Positions 25,513-33,427 of a stretch of DNA of 64,000 bases are shown piece by piece (within the stretch, counting starts at the first letter, position 1; every line of letters starts with the position of its first letter). The stretch is taken from contig JADMIG010000005.1 in NCBI GenBank assembly GCA_015478725.1, forward strand, positions 81,387-145,386, in the 5' to 3' direction. The translations under genes and the position numbers were made by a program. The DNA comes from Chloroflexota bacterium (GTDB lineage Bacteria; Chloroflexota; Limnocylindria; Limnocylindrales; CSP1-4). Under the pieces are notes generated by a model that saw only the letters and a program-made list of their open reading frames with translations, made no database searches and was not told where the DNA came from.

Positions 25513-26394
25513 TCAGGCGTTCGATCGGACAAGGGAGAGGATGCCCTGTGGCCGGAGCAGCAGGACCACGACGAGGATGAGGAACGCGATGACGTCCTTG
25601 TAGCTCGGCGTGATGATCACGGCGCCGATCTCCGTGGCGAGGCCGACGATGAGGGCGCCGATCATCGCCCCGTTCGGCTGGCCGACTCCGCCGAGCACGG
25701 CCACGGCGATGACGACGACGAGGAACGTGCTCCCGGTCACCGCCGTGAACGATGCGGTGTTGATGACGAGGACCACGCCCGCGATCCCGCACAGGGCACC
25801 CGAGATCGCCCAGACGATGTCCGTCACGCGATCCGTCCGGATGCCGCAGCTCCGGGCGAGGGGAGCATTCGCCGCCGACGCCCGCATCGCCTTCCCGAGA
25901 CGCGTACGGGTGAGGAGGATCGCCAGGGCGGCCATCGCGAGGACGGCGATGACCATGACGACGACCTGCGAGACGGTAAGGACGATCGAGCCGAGGCGGA
26001 GCGTCGGGCCCGGATCCATCTGGTAGCTGAACGCGGTGGGGCCGCCGATCCCGAGGAGCGTGTTCTGGATCGCGAGGCCCACGGCGAGCGACACGATGAC
26101 CATCCCGAACGGCGACGTCCCGCGGCGAAGGAACGGCGTGTACACGATCCGGTTGAGGGCCACGGAGGCGACTGCTCCGAAGAGGCCGCCGATGAGGATC
26201 GCGATCCAGATGCTGACGCCGAAGGAGTTGGCGACGTAGGCGACGAACGCCGAGGCCGTCATGAGATCCCCGTACGCCAGGTTGAGGATGTTCGTGATGC
26301 CGAACTGCATCGTGAAGCCGACCGCGGCGATGGCGAGGATGCTCGCGGTGACGAGCCCGAAGCCGAAGGCGGCGGCGTAGAGGTCGAGGGACAC
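25513..26394 (-). CDS. livH: Branched-chain amino acid-type ABC importer permease LivH
   Basis: 293 residues with eight or so helices. It shows YGDLMTASAFVAY near the N-terminus, RTRLGKAMRASAANAPLARSCGI before the EAA-like loop, and GGVGQPNGAMIGALIVG, all characteristic of LivH. It is separated from the binding-protein gene by a 115-bp gap that contains a strong hairpin. Confidence 0.93.
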   Translation of the reverse strand: MSLDLYAAAFGFGLVTASILAIAAVGFTMQFGITNILNLAYGDLMTASAFVAYVANSFGVSIWIAILIGGLFGAVASVALNRIVYTPFLRRGTSPFGMVIVSLAVGLAIQNTLLGIGGPTAFSYQMDPGPTLRLGSIVLTVSQVVVMVIAVLAMAALAILLTRTRLGKAMRASAANAPLARSCGIRTDRVTDIVWAISGALCGIAGVVLVINTASFTAVTGSTFLVVVIAVAVLGGVGQPNGAMIGALIVGLATEIGAVIITPSYKDVIAFLILVVVLLLRPQGILSLVRSNA

Positions 26395-26446
26395 GTCGTC
26401 TCCGGGTCGCTGTCGGGGAGGCTGACGATCAGGGGGTGGTGGATCG

Positions 26447-26482
26447 GCGCTCCCGGTCGGGCTGGGACTCGACCGGGAGCGC
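26447..26482 (-). terminator. Strong intercistronic hairpin between binding-protein gene and livH
   Basis: A perfect 12-bp stem (GCGCTCCCGGTC / GACCGGGAGCGC) encloses a 12-nt loop. There is no T-run, so it is more likely a partial terminator or mRNA stabiliser that raises expression of the binding protein over the permeases than a full stop. Confidence 0.65.
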
Positions 26483-26509
26483 GAGTCGAAGGAGGATCTG
26501 CTGATTGAC

Positions 26510-27883
26510 CTACGGCGCGGCGGCCTGCATGTCGGCAGCGGAGATCGAGCCCGTCGTCGTGATCGAGCCGTCCGTGCCGTACTTCACGACGCTGAAGCCG
26601 CCCGGCGAGTTGTGCCACTGGTTGAGCACGGTCTGGTCTCCGGGGCCGACGAAGTCGATCGTCTGGCCCGCCTGGAGGGCCTTCACCCCGTCGGCGAAGC
26701 TGTGGACGACCGTCGCGCCCGGCGATGCGGTGCAGACCTTCGCGATGAACGGCTGGTACGTCGCCGGGGACGTGCTGTTGGCCGCCACCATGGCGAGTGC
26801 ACCGATCGTCACCGAGTCGTAGATGTGCATCGTGTACGGCACGGTGAGGTACTGGGTGATGTTCGACATCTGGGCCGTCGAGGCGTTGATCCCGGCGGCG
26901 AACGGGTCGTACGGCGCTCCGCTGAGGATGACCGACGGGTTATCTGCCGAGTAGGCCGCCGCGAGGTCCGCCGCGCCGACCGGGCCGGACGCCGCCTTCC
27001 ACCACAGGGGATCCACGGTGGCGTCCGTCCCGACGATCGGAAGGAGCTTGCCGTTGTTGAGCTGCTTGAGCTCGGAGAGGTAGGTCCCGGCCGTCTGGCC
27101 GTCAGTCTCGGTGATGATCGCGTCCGGATGGGTGGCGAGGAGCTGGGTGATCTCGGTCCGGTAGGAGCTCTGGTCGAGGGCGATGGCCTGGTTGATGGCG
27201 ATCGTGCCGCCGAGCTTCTGGAATGCCTTGGTGACCGTCGGCACCGTCCCCTGGGAACCGATGTCGTTGCCGAACACGAGGGCGACGTTCTTGTAGCCGA
27301 GGTTGTGGGCGATGATCGCGACAGCGACGCCGGTGAGGTTGTCGGCCGCGATGAGCCGGTAGTAGTACTGGAACGTCGACTTGTCGAACTCGGCCTGGCC
27401 ACTCACGGAGAACATGACCATCGGGGCCCGGTTGAGGATCGGGACGACGGACGATGCCTCATCCGAGGTGACGCCGAAGACGAGCGCGAGGTTCGGGTTC
27501 GTGGCGAGCATCTGCTGCGCCGCGGGGACGGCATCGGCCGGATCGCCACGGGTGTCGAAGCTCTGGCAGTTGACGGGATGACCGAGGACGCCGCCGGCCG
27601 AGTTGATGTTGCTCGCCCCGGCGTAGCAGCCGGCCAGATAGCGCGGTCCGAGGAACGCGTCCGGCCCGGTGAACGGCGCCAGGTCGCCGAAGACGAGCGG
27701 CGCGCCGGGGGTGGCGCTCGCCGCAGCGACACTCGCGGGCGCCGACGGCGCACCGCTCGCCGCGGCCGGGGATGCGGTGGGTGCAGGAGTGGCGCTGCTG
27801 CCCGAGCACGCGCCGACCAGTGCTCCGACGATCGCCAGGGCGACCATCCGGCTGCCGATCCTGCCGAAGACGCCGGTGATCAT
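26510..27883 (-). CDS. livK: Branched-chain amino acid-type ABC substrate-binding lipoprotein
   Basis: 457 residues. The signal peptide has a lipobox (VALAIVGALVGAC), followed by a Pro/Ala linker and the LivK/AmiC-type type I periplasmic fold: VFGDLAPFTGPDAFLGP, NINSAGGVLGHPVNCQSFDT, DPADAVPAAQQML, VPILNRAPMVMFSVSG, NDIGSQGTVPTVTKAFQKLGG. It is longer than E. coli LivK (about 370). The ligand is not obvious. The ATG has GGAGGAGG at an ideal spacing; it is the first gene of the six-gene operon. Confidence 0.9.
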   Translation of the reverse strand: MITGVFGRIGSRMVALAIVGALVGACSGSSATPAPTASPAAASGAPSAPASVAAASATPGAPLVFGDLAPFTGPDAFLGPRYLAGCYAGASNINSAGGVLGHPVNCQSFDTRGDPADAVPAAQQMLATNPNLALVFGVTSDEASSVVPILNRAPMVMFSVSGQAEFDKSTFQYYYRLIAADNLTGVAVAIIAHNLGYKNVALVFGNDIGSQGTVPTVTKAFQKLGGTIAINQAIALDQSSYRTEITQLLATHPDAIITETDGQTAGTYLSELKQLNNGKLLPIVGTDATVDPLWWKAASGPVGAADLAAAYSADNPSVILSGAPYDPFAAGINASTAQMSNITQYLTVPYTMHIYDSVTIGALAMVAANSTSPATYQPFIAKVCTASPGATVVHSFADGVKALQAGQTIDFVGPGDQTVLNQWHNSPGGFSVVKYGTDGSITTTGSISAADMQAAAP

Positions 27884-27928
27884 GTGCACGCCTCCTCCGA
27901 GTGATGCGACCTCCGTCGCTGCGGGCGC

Positions 27929-27957
27929 ACTGTAGGACGCCGATAGTCGACTGTCAA
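27929..27957 (-). promoter_or_regulatory. Sigma70-type promoter of the liv operon
   Basis: On the minus strand TTGACA (27957-27952) and TACAGT (27934-27929) are separated by exactly 17 bp, the best two-box promoter in the window. The leader to the binding-protein ATG would be about 40 nt. Confidence 0.75.
27945..27952. promoter_or_regulatory. Palindrome AGTCGACT in the liv promoter, candidate GntR operator
   Basis: A perfect 8-bp palindrome sits in the -35/-10 spacer of the liv promoter, touching the -35 box. A GntR/FCD regulator is encoded divergently 45 bp away, and binding here would block RNA polymerase. Confidence 0.4.
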
Positions 27958-27984
27958 CTCCAGAAACGATTACCAAGGGCTTGA

Positions 27985-27990
27985 TAGAAT
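27985..27990 (+). promoter_or_regulatory. Candidate -10 box (TAGAAT), leaderless
   Basis: TAGAAT is 6 nt before the ATG of the GntR-family regulator, with no Shine-Dalgarno sequence. Confidence 0.55.
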
Positions 27991-27996
27991 CCACCG

Positions 27997-28671
27997 ATGG
28001 CTCGCCGCGGACCCGCCAAGACCCTCACGGAGGGCGTGTACCTCCAGCTGCGTGCGGACGTGCTCGCCGGCCGGTTGTCGCCCGGCGAGCCGCTCAAGGC
28101 CGCCGAGATCAGCACCCGGTTCGCGGTCAGCGTCGCGGTGGTCCGCGAGGCACTCACCCGTCTCACCGAACAGGGGCTCGCACAGTCGGAGCCGAATCGC
28201 GGGTTCGTCGTCACCCCGCTCTCCCACGACGTGCTGCAGGCGCTCGTGGGGGCTCGTGCCATCAACGACGGGGCGGCCCTCCGCAGTTCGATGGAACGAG
28301 GCGATCTCGATTGGGAGGCAAACGTCCTCGCCGCCCATCACCGCCTCGCTGGGACACCAGAGTACGAGACCGATGATCCGGCCCGCATCACGGAAGACTG
28401 GGCCGCCGCCCACACCATGTTCCACGCCAGCCTCCTTCAGGCATGCGGGAACGCGACGCTCCTCGATATCTGCGCCCGGCTGTGGAGCGCGACGGAGCTG
28501 TACCGACGGTGGTCGCTGCCGCAGGACGCCCGCCGCGACGTGCGGGCCGAGCACGCTGCCCTCATGACGGCCGCGCTCGACCGCGATGTCCCGCGAGCCG
28601 TGGAGCGCCTGCTCGCCCACATGTACCGCACGACGGACGCCCTCCGCGAGATCACGGCCCGCACAGATTGA
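27997..28671 (+). CDS. GntR-family transcriptional regulator (FCD type)
   Basis: A 224-residue FadR-subfamily regulator. The winged helix spans about residues 10-75 (VYLQLRADVLAGRLSPGEPL, ISTRFAVSVAVVREALTRL, GLAQSEPNRGFVV). The C-terminal FCD helical domain carries the metal/ligand histidines seen as AHHRL, MFHASLL and EHAALM. It is divergent from the liv/FAH operon and almost certainly controls it, with a carboxylic or amino acid as effector (inference). Confidence 0.9.
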   Translation: MARRGPAKTLTEGVYLQLRADVLAGRLSPGEPLKAAEISTRFAVSVAVVREALTRLTEQGLAQSEPNRGFVVTPLSHDVLQALVGARAINDGAALRSSMERGDLDWEANVLAAHHRLAGTPEYETDDPARITEDWAAAHTMFHASLLQACGNATLLDICARLWSATELYRRWSLPQDARRDVRAEHAALMTAALDRDVPRAVERLLAHMYRTTDALREITARTD

Positions 28672-28735
28672 CCGGCCCGCGCCTCGAAGCGGATCCCGCC
28701 GGGCCGTCTTCCGCGCCGCTGCGGCCGCCGCCGGA

Positions 28736-29680
28736 TCAGGCGGCGGCGCGCGCCTGGGCCATGATCGCCTTCGCCGCGTCGATCGGGATCGCGAAGCCGA
28801 GGCCCGCGGCATTGCCGGCCGTCGCGGTGTCGATGCCGATCACTGCTCCGTTCGCGTCGACGAGCGGGCCGCCGCTGTTGCCGGGGTTGATCGCGGCGTC
28901 CGTCTGGAGAAGGTTCGTCAGCGTCCGCGGTTGCCCGGTCTGATCGTCGGCGACGGTGATCGATCGGCCCTCGGCCGAGAGGATCCCGCTCGTCACGGTG
29001 TCCGTGTACGTGCCGAGTGGGCTGCCGATGGCGACCACGAGCTGGCCGACCCTGAGCGCGTCGGATCGCCCGATGGCCGCGGTCGGAAGCCCGGTGGCAC
29101 CGACCTTGACGACCGCGAGGTCCGCCGCGGGGTCGGCGACGACGACCGTCGCCGGGAGGACCCGGCCGTCGCTCAGGGTGACCGTGAGCGACCTCGCGCC
29201 TTCGACGACGTGTGCGTTCGTGAGGATGTAGCCGTCCGCGGCGTAGATGACACCGGAGCCCACCCCCACTCCCGTGCCACCGAAGCGGCCGCCCACGGCG
29301 ATATCGGTGGTGATCGTCACGACGGCGGGCGTCACCGCGGCGGCGACGCTCACCACAGGATCGAGCGCGCGCGTCGCGGCGGACGAGCCGGTCGTGGCGG
29401 TCACGGCGGCTGCCTGCGCTGTGGTCACCGAGGTGCTCGACCCGATCGGTGTCGTCGTGGCGGGCGCCGCCTGAGACAGGACGACGATCGCCGTCGCGGT
29501 GGAGGCGACACTGGCGGACAGGAGCGCCGCGACGAGGACGAGGACGAGCTCGCCGCGGCGCCGCGGCGAGTGCGAAGAGTGGCCGACGTGCCCGATCGCC
29601 TCGTCTCGAGGGTCGGGCGGGGCGGGTGCGGTGAGGGGGGCGGGTGGGCCGAAGGGATCGATCGGATCGAACGGGTCCAT
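28736..29680 (-). CDS. Membrane-anchored HtrA-like serine protease without PDZ domain
   Basis: 314 residues: a Pro-rich cytoplasmic N-terminus, one helix (ELVLVLVAALLSASVASTAT), a Thr/Ala-rich linker, then an extracytoplasmic trypsin-like domain. The triad is intact: His in LTNAHVV, Asp in DPAADLAVVKV, Ser in NPGNSGGPLV. The sequence ends right after the protease domain (GFAIPIDAAKAI), so the PDZ domain of typical HtrA/DegP proteins is absent. Probably processes or degrades envelope proteins. Confidence 0.88.
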   Translation of the reverse strand: MDPFDPIDPFGPPAPLTAPAPPDPRDEAIGHVGHSSHSPRRRGELVLVLVAALLSASVASTATAIVVLSQAAPATTTPIGSSTSVTTAQAAAVTATTGSSAATRALDPVVSVAAAVTPAVVTITTDIAVGGRFGGTGVGVGSGVIYAADGYILTNAHVVEGARSLTVTLSDGRVLPATVVVADPAADLAVVKVGATGLPTAAIGRSDALRVGQLVVAIGSPLGTYTDTVTSGILSAEGRSITVADDQTGQPRTLTNLLQTDAAINPGNSGGPLVDANGAVIGIDTATAGNAAGLGFAIPIDAAKAIMAQARAAA

Positions 29681-29808
29681 GGCGGATGCCTCGATGCAGG
29701 TGGCCGTCGGCGGCCTGGTCCAGTGGTGGGGAGGATGAAACCGCGGACCTGTCGAACCGGTTACGGTGCGCCCCGTCGCGGGCGGTCGCGACCGACCGGC
29801 ACATCCGC

Positions 29809-29814
29809 TACGCT
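29809..29814 (+). promoter_or_regulatory. Candidate -10 box (TACGCT)
   Basis: TACGCT lies about 40 nt before the GTG start of the FAD oxidase, leaving room for a short leader that contains its AGGAG site. Confidence 0.35.
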
Positions 29815-29853
29815 CAGGACCCCGATCAGCCAGCCCGTCCGACAGGAGTCTCC

Positions 29854-31233
29854 GTGACGAATGTGCCCGCCGGGGTTCCGTACTGGATGACGATCGGCGA
29901 CTCGCCCGAGGAGCCGCCGCTCACGGGCCGGACGGACGCCGACGTGGTCATCATCGGCGGCGGGTTCACGGGCCTGTGGACGGCGATCCACCTCACCGAT
30001 ACGCGGCCGGACATCCGCATCGAACTGCTCGAGCAGGAGGTGGTGGGTTTCGGGGCGAGCGGCCGGAATGGTGGCTTCTGCGAGGCGAGCCTCACCCACG
30101 GTCTCGCCAACGGCCTGCGCCACTTTCCGGATGAGATCGCGATCCTCGAACGAGAGGGAGCGGCGAATCTCCGGGCGATCGTCGCCTTCACCCGCGACCA
30201 CTGGATCGACTGCGACCTCGAGGAGACCGGCACGCTCCGGGTGGCCGACCACCCGTGGCAGGTCCCGCAGTTCGAGGCCTGGGTGGGAACCGCGCGGAGT
30301 CACGGTCTCGACCTGCGCTTCCTCGATCGCGACGCGATCCAGGCGGAGGTCCACTCCCCGCGCTGGCTCGCCGGGATCGCCGCCCCGCCTACCGACAACG
30401 TCATGATCGACCCGGCAAAGCTCTGCCGGGGCCTCAAGCGCGTCGCACTCGAGCGCGGGGTGCGGATTCGCGAACGGACGCCGGCGATGTCCATCGAGGC
30501 CGCCCGCGGCGGCGTGGCGGTCGCGACGAGCCGCGGGCTCGTGCGGGCCGGTCACGCGGTCGTCGCGACCTCCGCGTACTCGGGCTGGCGTCGCGACCTC
30601 CGCTCGCGCTTCATCCCCGTCTACGACTACACCCTCGTCTCGGAGCCGCTGACGCCCGAGCAGCGGACGGCGATCGGGTGGCGAGGGCGCCAGGGGATGT
30701 CCGACGCGAACAACCGGTTCCACTACTTCCGGCTCACCGCCGACGACCGCATCCTGTGGGGCGGCTACGACGCGATCTACCACCCCGGAAGCCGGGTCGG
30801 GCCGGCGTACGACACCCGGGCGGCGACGTTCGCCCTCCTCGAGCGGCAGTTCCACGAGACATTCCCCCAGCTCTCGACCCTCCCCTTCCCGTACCGCTGG
30901 GGCGGCGCGATCGATACGACGACGCGCTTCACGGTGAGCGTCGGCACGAGCATGGGCGGTCGGGTCGTCCACGCCCTCGGCTACACAGGCCTCGGCGTCG
31001 GAGCGAGCCGCTGGGCGGCCGGCCTCGTCCGCGATCACATCCTCCGCCCGGATTCGGACCTGCTCAGGCTCCGCTTCGCCCGGTCCCGCCCGTTGCCGTT
31101 CCCGCCGGAGCCGCTCCGGACGCTCGCCGTCGCGGTCATGCAGCGTGAGCTGGCCCGCGCGGACCGCGACGACGGGCGTCGCGGTCTCGTCCTTCGGACG
31201 CTCGACCGGATCGGGATCGGCTTCGACAGCTGA
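29854..31233 (+). CDS. FAD-dependent amine/amino-acid oxidoreductase (DAO family)
   Basis: 459 residues. The dinucleotide-binding motif is near the N-terminus (VVIIGGGFTGLWTAIHL), followed by GFGASGRNGGFCE, a glycine-rich FAD contact of gamma-glutamylputrescine oxidase and related DadA/OrdL-type enzymes. The C-terminus has the second FAD contact region (GGAIDTTTRFTVSVG and GYTGLGVGASRWAAG). Such enzymes oxidise secondary amines or amino acids using O2 or a carrier. The GTG start has AGGAG 6 nt before it. No polyamine genes are adjacent, so the substrate is open. Confidence 0.85.
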   Translation: MTNVPAGVPYWMTIGDSPEEPPLTGRTDADVVIIGGGFTGLWTAIHLTDTRPDIRIELLEQEVVGFGASGRNGGFCEASLTHGLANGLRHFPDEIAILEREGAANLRAIVAFTRDHWIDCDLEETGTLRVADHPWQVPQFEAWVGTARSHGLDLRFLDRDAIQAEVHSPRWLAGIAAPPTDNVMIDPAKLCRGLKRVALERGVRIRERTPAMSIEAARGGVAVATSRGLVRAGHAVVATSAYSGWRRDLRSRFIPVYDYTLVSEPLTPEQRTAIGWRGRQGMSDANNRFHYFRLTADDRILWGGYDAIYHPGSRVGPAYDTRAATFALLERQFHETFPQLSTLPFPYRWGGAIDTTTRFTVSVGTSMGGRVVHALGYTGLGVGASRWAAGLVRDHILRPDSDLLRLRFARSRPLPFPPEPLRTLAVAVMQRELARADRDDGRRGLVLRTLDRIGIGFDS

Positions 31234-31249
31234 CCGGTCCGCGGACCGG
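31234..31249. terminator. Perfect 16-bp palindrome between convergent genes
   Basis: CCGGTCCGCGGACCGG begins directly after the oxidase stop and ends 7 bp before the stop of the convergent sugar permease. As a hairpin it could terminate both transcripts, although no T-run follows. Confidence 0.45.
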
Positions 31250-31256
31250 CGCTCCC

Positions 31257-32480
31257 CTACCGGATCGCGGCCCGCCCGCGACGGGCGACCGCGTCGATCG
31301 TCACCGCGGCGAGGAGGACGATCCCGGTGATCATCGACTTCACGGCCGGGTCGAACGAGAGGAGGTCCATCCCGTTCGAGATCGACTGGATGACGAGGAT
31401 CCCGAGCAGCGCCGCCCAGACCGTGCCCCGACCGCCGAACAGGCTCGTCCCGCCGATGACCGCCGACGCGATGGCGTTGAGGAGGACGGGGCCGCTCCCC
31501 GTGGATTGGGCGACGCCGAGGAGCCGCGAGGCGGCGAGCACACCACCCCACGCGGACATCGTCGAGGCGATGACGAAGACGGTCACCCGGACCCGGTCGA
31601 CCGGGATGCCGGCCCGCCGGGCGGCCTCGGCGTTCCCGCCCACGGCGAAGACCATCCGCCCGAAGCGCGTCCGCTTGACGATGTAATCCATGGCGACGAT
31701 GACGCCGACGAACAGGACGAGCGAGAGCGGCAGGCCCCGATCCTGCTGCAGGACGAAGAGGGCGACGAAGACGAAGATCGCCACCACTGTGATCCGGATG
31801 ACGAGGGCCGGGGCACCCTCCGCGCCGAGCCCGGCGGCGAGACGGCTGCGGCGGGTGAGGAGCCACGAACCGGCAAGGTAGAGAACGAAGAGGACGCCGA
31901 GGCCCCAGGCGGCGATGCCGTTGAAGAACGTGCCGGCGAATCCGACGAGGAACGGGTCGCGGATGTTGATCGTCCCGGTGTCGCCGAGGATGAAGAGGAG
32001 GGCACCCTCCCAGCCGATGAGACCGGCCAGGGTAACGACGAACGACGGGATCCGGAACCGCGTGATCCAGAGGCCCTGGAGGAGGCCGATCGCGACGCCC
32101 GAGCCGAGCCCGGCGAGGACGGCGACGGGGCCCGGGAGCCCCATCTTCACGTTGACGACGGCCATGATCGCCGAGGTGACGCCGCTGACGATGCCGATCG
32201 TCAGGTCGATCTCGCCGAGCAGGAGGACGAAGACGACGCCGATCGCCATCGTCCCCACCGGCGCCATCTGGAGGGCGAGGTTCACGAGGTTCTCGGGCTT
32301 GAGGAAGATCCCGTTCGAAGCCCAGAAGAAGATGCCCCAGATGAGGATGAGCCCGATGACGACCGGCAACTGGCCGATGTCGCCCTGCCGGACGCGCCGC
32401 CGGTAGCCGGCGATGGCGCCGCCGAGACCGGGCTGCTCGCCGATGAGTCGCGGATCGGTGGGGAGCGTGCTGGCTGACAT
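31257..32480 (-). CDS. xylH: Xylose/ribose-type sugar ABC importer permease (XylH-like)
   Basis: 407 residues with about ten helices, a CUT2-family permease. Family landmarks: GEIDLTIGIVSGVTSAIMA, the long loop typical of XylH with RRSR, RTRFGRMVFAVGGNAEAARRAGI, and GGTSLFGGRGTVWAALLGILV. The length matches XylH rather than the shorter RbsC. The start codon overlaps the ATPase stop as TGATG. Works with the ATPase and binding protein encoded upstream. Confidence 0.9.
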   Translation of the reverse strand: MSASTLPTDPRLIGEQPGLGGAIAGYRRRVRQGDIGQLPVVIGLILIWGIFFWASNGIFLKPENLVNLALQMAPVGTMAIGVVFVLLLGEIDLTIGIVSGVTSAIMAVVNVKMGLPGPVAVLAGLGSGVAIGLLQGLWITRFRIPSFVVTLAGLIGWEGALLFILGDTGTINIRDPFLVGFAGTFFNGIAAWGLGVLFVLYLAGSWLLTRRSRLAAGLGAEGAPALVIRITVVAIFVFVALFVLQQDRGLPLSLVLFVGVIVAMDYIVKRTRFGRMVFAVGGNAEAARRAGIPVDRVRVTVFVIASTMSAWGGVLAASRLLGVAQSTGSGPVLLNAIASAVIGGTSLFGGRGTVWAALLGILVIQSISNGMDLLSFDPAVKSMITGIVLLAAVTIDAVARRGRAAIR

Positions 32481-33310
32481 CAGTCGACTCCCTGGCCCGC
32501 GGCCGAGCTCGTGGCGCCATCCCCGTTCGACACCGCGCGGGCAGCGACGCTCTCGCCCGGGACGGCACCGGTCATGAGGCCGACGAGCTGCTCGCGGCCG
32601 ACCGTCTTCGCGTCGTAGGTGCCGACGAAGCGGCCGAGCCGGAGAACGGTCACCCGATCCGCCACCTCGAACACGTCGGCGAGGTTGTGGCTGATGAGGA
32701 CGACGGCATGGCCCTCCTCGCGGAGCCGCTTGACAAGGTCCAGCACCTCCTTGGTCTGTGCCACGCCAAGAGCCGCGGTGGGCTCGTCGAGGACGACGAC
32801 CCGGTTCTCCCAGAGCACGCTCCGGGCGACGGCGACGGACTGGCGCTGGCCGCCGGAGAGCGACGCGATCGGCGTCCGGACGCTCGGGATCTTCACGGAC
32901 AGGCGGCGGAGGACTTCGATGGATCGACGCTCCATCCCGACCTCGTCGAGAAGCCCGGCGGGACCGGCCGGGCGGCCGGCCTCCCGGCCGAGGAAGAGGT
33001 TCGCGACGACATCGAGGTTGTCGCACAGGGCGAGGTCCTGGTAGACGGTCGCGATCCCGAGGGCGGTCGCGTCCTTCGGGCTGTGGATCGCGACCTCGCG
33101 GCCGTCGAACCGGATCGTTCCGGCGTCGGCCGGGAAGATCCCGGAGATCACCTTGATGAGGGTCGACTTACCGGCCCCATTGTCCCCGACCAGCGCGACC
33201 ACCTCGCCCTGGAAGACGTCGAAGCGGACGTCCATCAGGGCCTGGACGGCCCCGAAGGTCTTGCTGATCCCCGACAACTCCAGGAGCGGCGTGCCCGAGA
33301 CTCCGACCAT
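32480..33310 (-). CDS. Sugar ABC importer ATPase (single-domain, XylG/FrcA-like)
   Basis: 276 residues, a single nucleotide-binding domain; classical RbsA/XylG proteins have two in tandem, so two copies should pair here. Walker A GDNGAGKS, signature SLSGGQRQSVAVARS, Walker B VVVLDEPTAALGV and H-loop LISHNLADVF. The ATG has GGAGGAG just upstream. Such one-domain forms (FrcA type) are common in Chloroflexota and Actinobacteria. Confidence 0.9.
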   Translation of the reverse strand: MVGVSGTPLLELSGISKTFGAVQALMDVRFDVFQGEVVALVGDNGAGKSTLIKVISGIFPADAGTIRFDGREVAIHSPKDATALGIATVYQDLALCDNLDVVANLFLGREAGRPAGPAGLLDEVGMERRSIEVLRRLSVKIPSVRTPIASLSGGQRQSVAVARSVLWENRVVVLDEPTAALGVAQTKEVLDLVKRLREEGHAVVLISHNLADVFEVADRVTVLRLGRFVGTYDAKTVGREQLVGLMTGAVPGESVAARAVSNGDGATSSAAGQGVD

Positions 33311-33382
33311 CGTCTCCTCCGCGGAATCGAAGCGGCGAGGAGCTGGTCGCTCCCCGCCGCGTATCTTGCGCTCGAACGGCGG

Positions 33383-33412
33383 CGGCCGCCCGACCCTGCG
33401 GTCAGGCGGCCG
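33383..33412 (-). terminator. Intercistronic hairpin after the sugar-binding protein gene
   Basis: The outer 8-bp stem (CGGCCGCC/GGCGGCCG) and inner 4-bp stem (GACC/GGTC) are separated by one mismatch and close a 4-nt loop. It lies between binding-protein and ATPase genes, the same place as the hairpin in the liv operon. Confidence 0.6.
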
Positions 33413-33427
33413 TCGGGTCGAGGCGCG

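Noticed and set aside
24490..26508. 670-codon plus-strand open frame across the liv genes
   Set aside because: It is the antisense shadow of the liv genes in GC-rich DNA, with Asp/Glu/Arg-rich sequence and no domain.
28672..28710. GGCCCG/CGGGCC hairpin after the GntR gene
   Set aside because: Six-bp stem with a ~20-nt loop; expected often by chance at this GC content.
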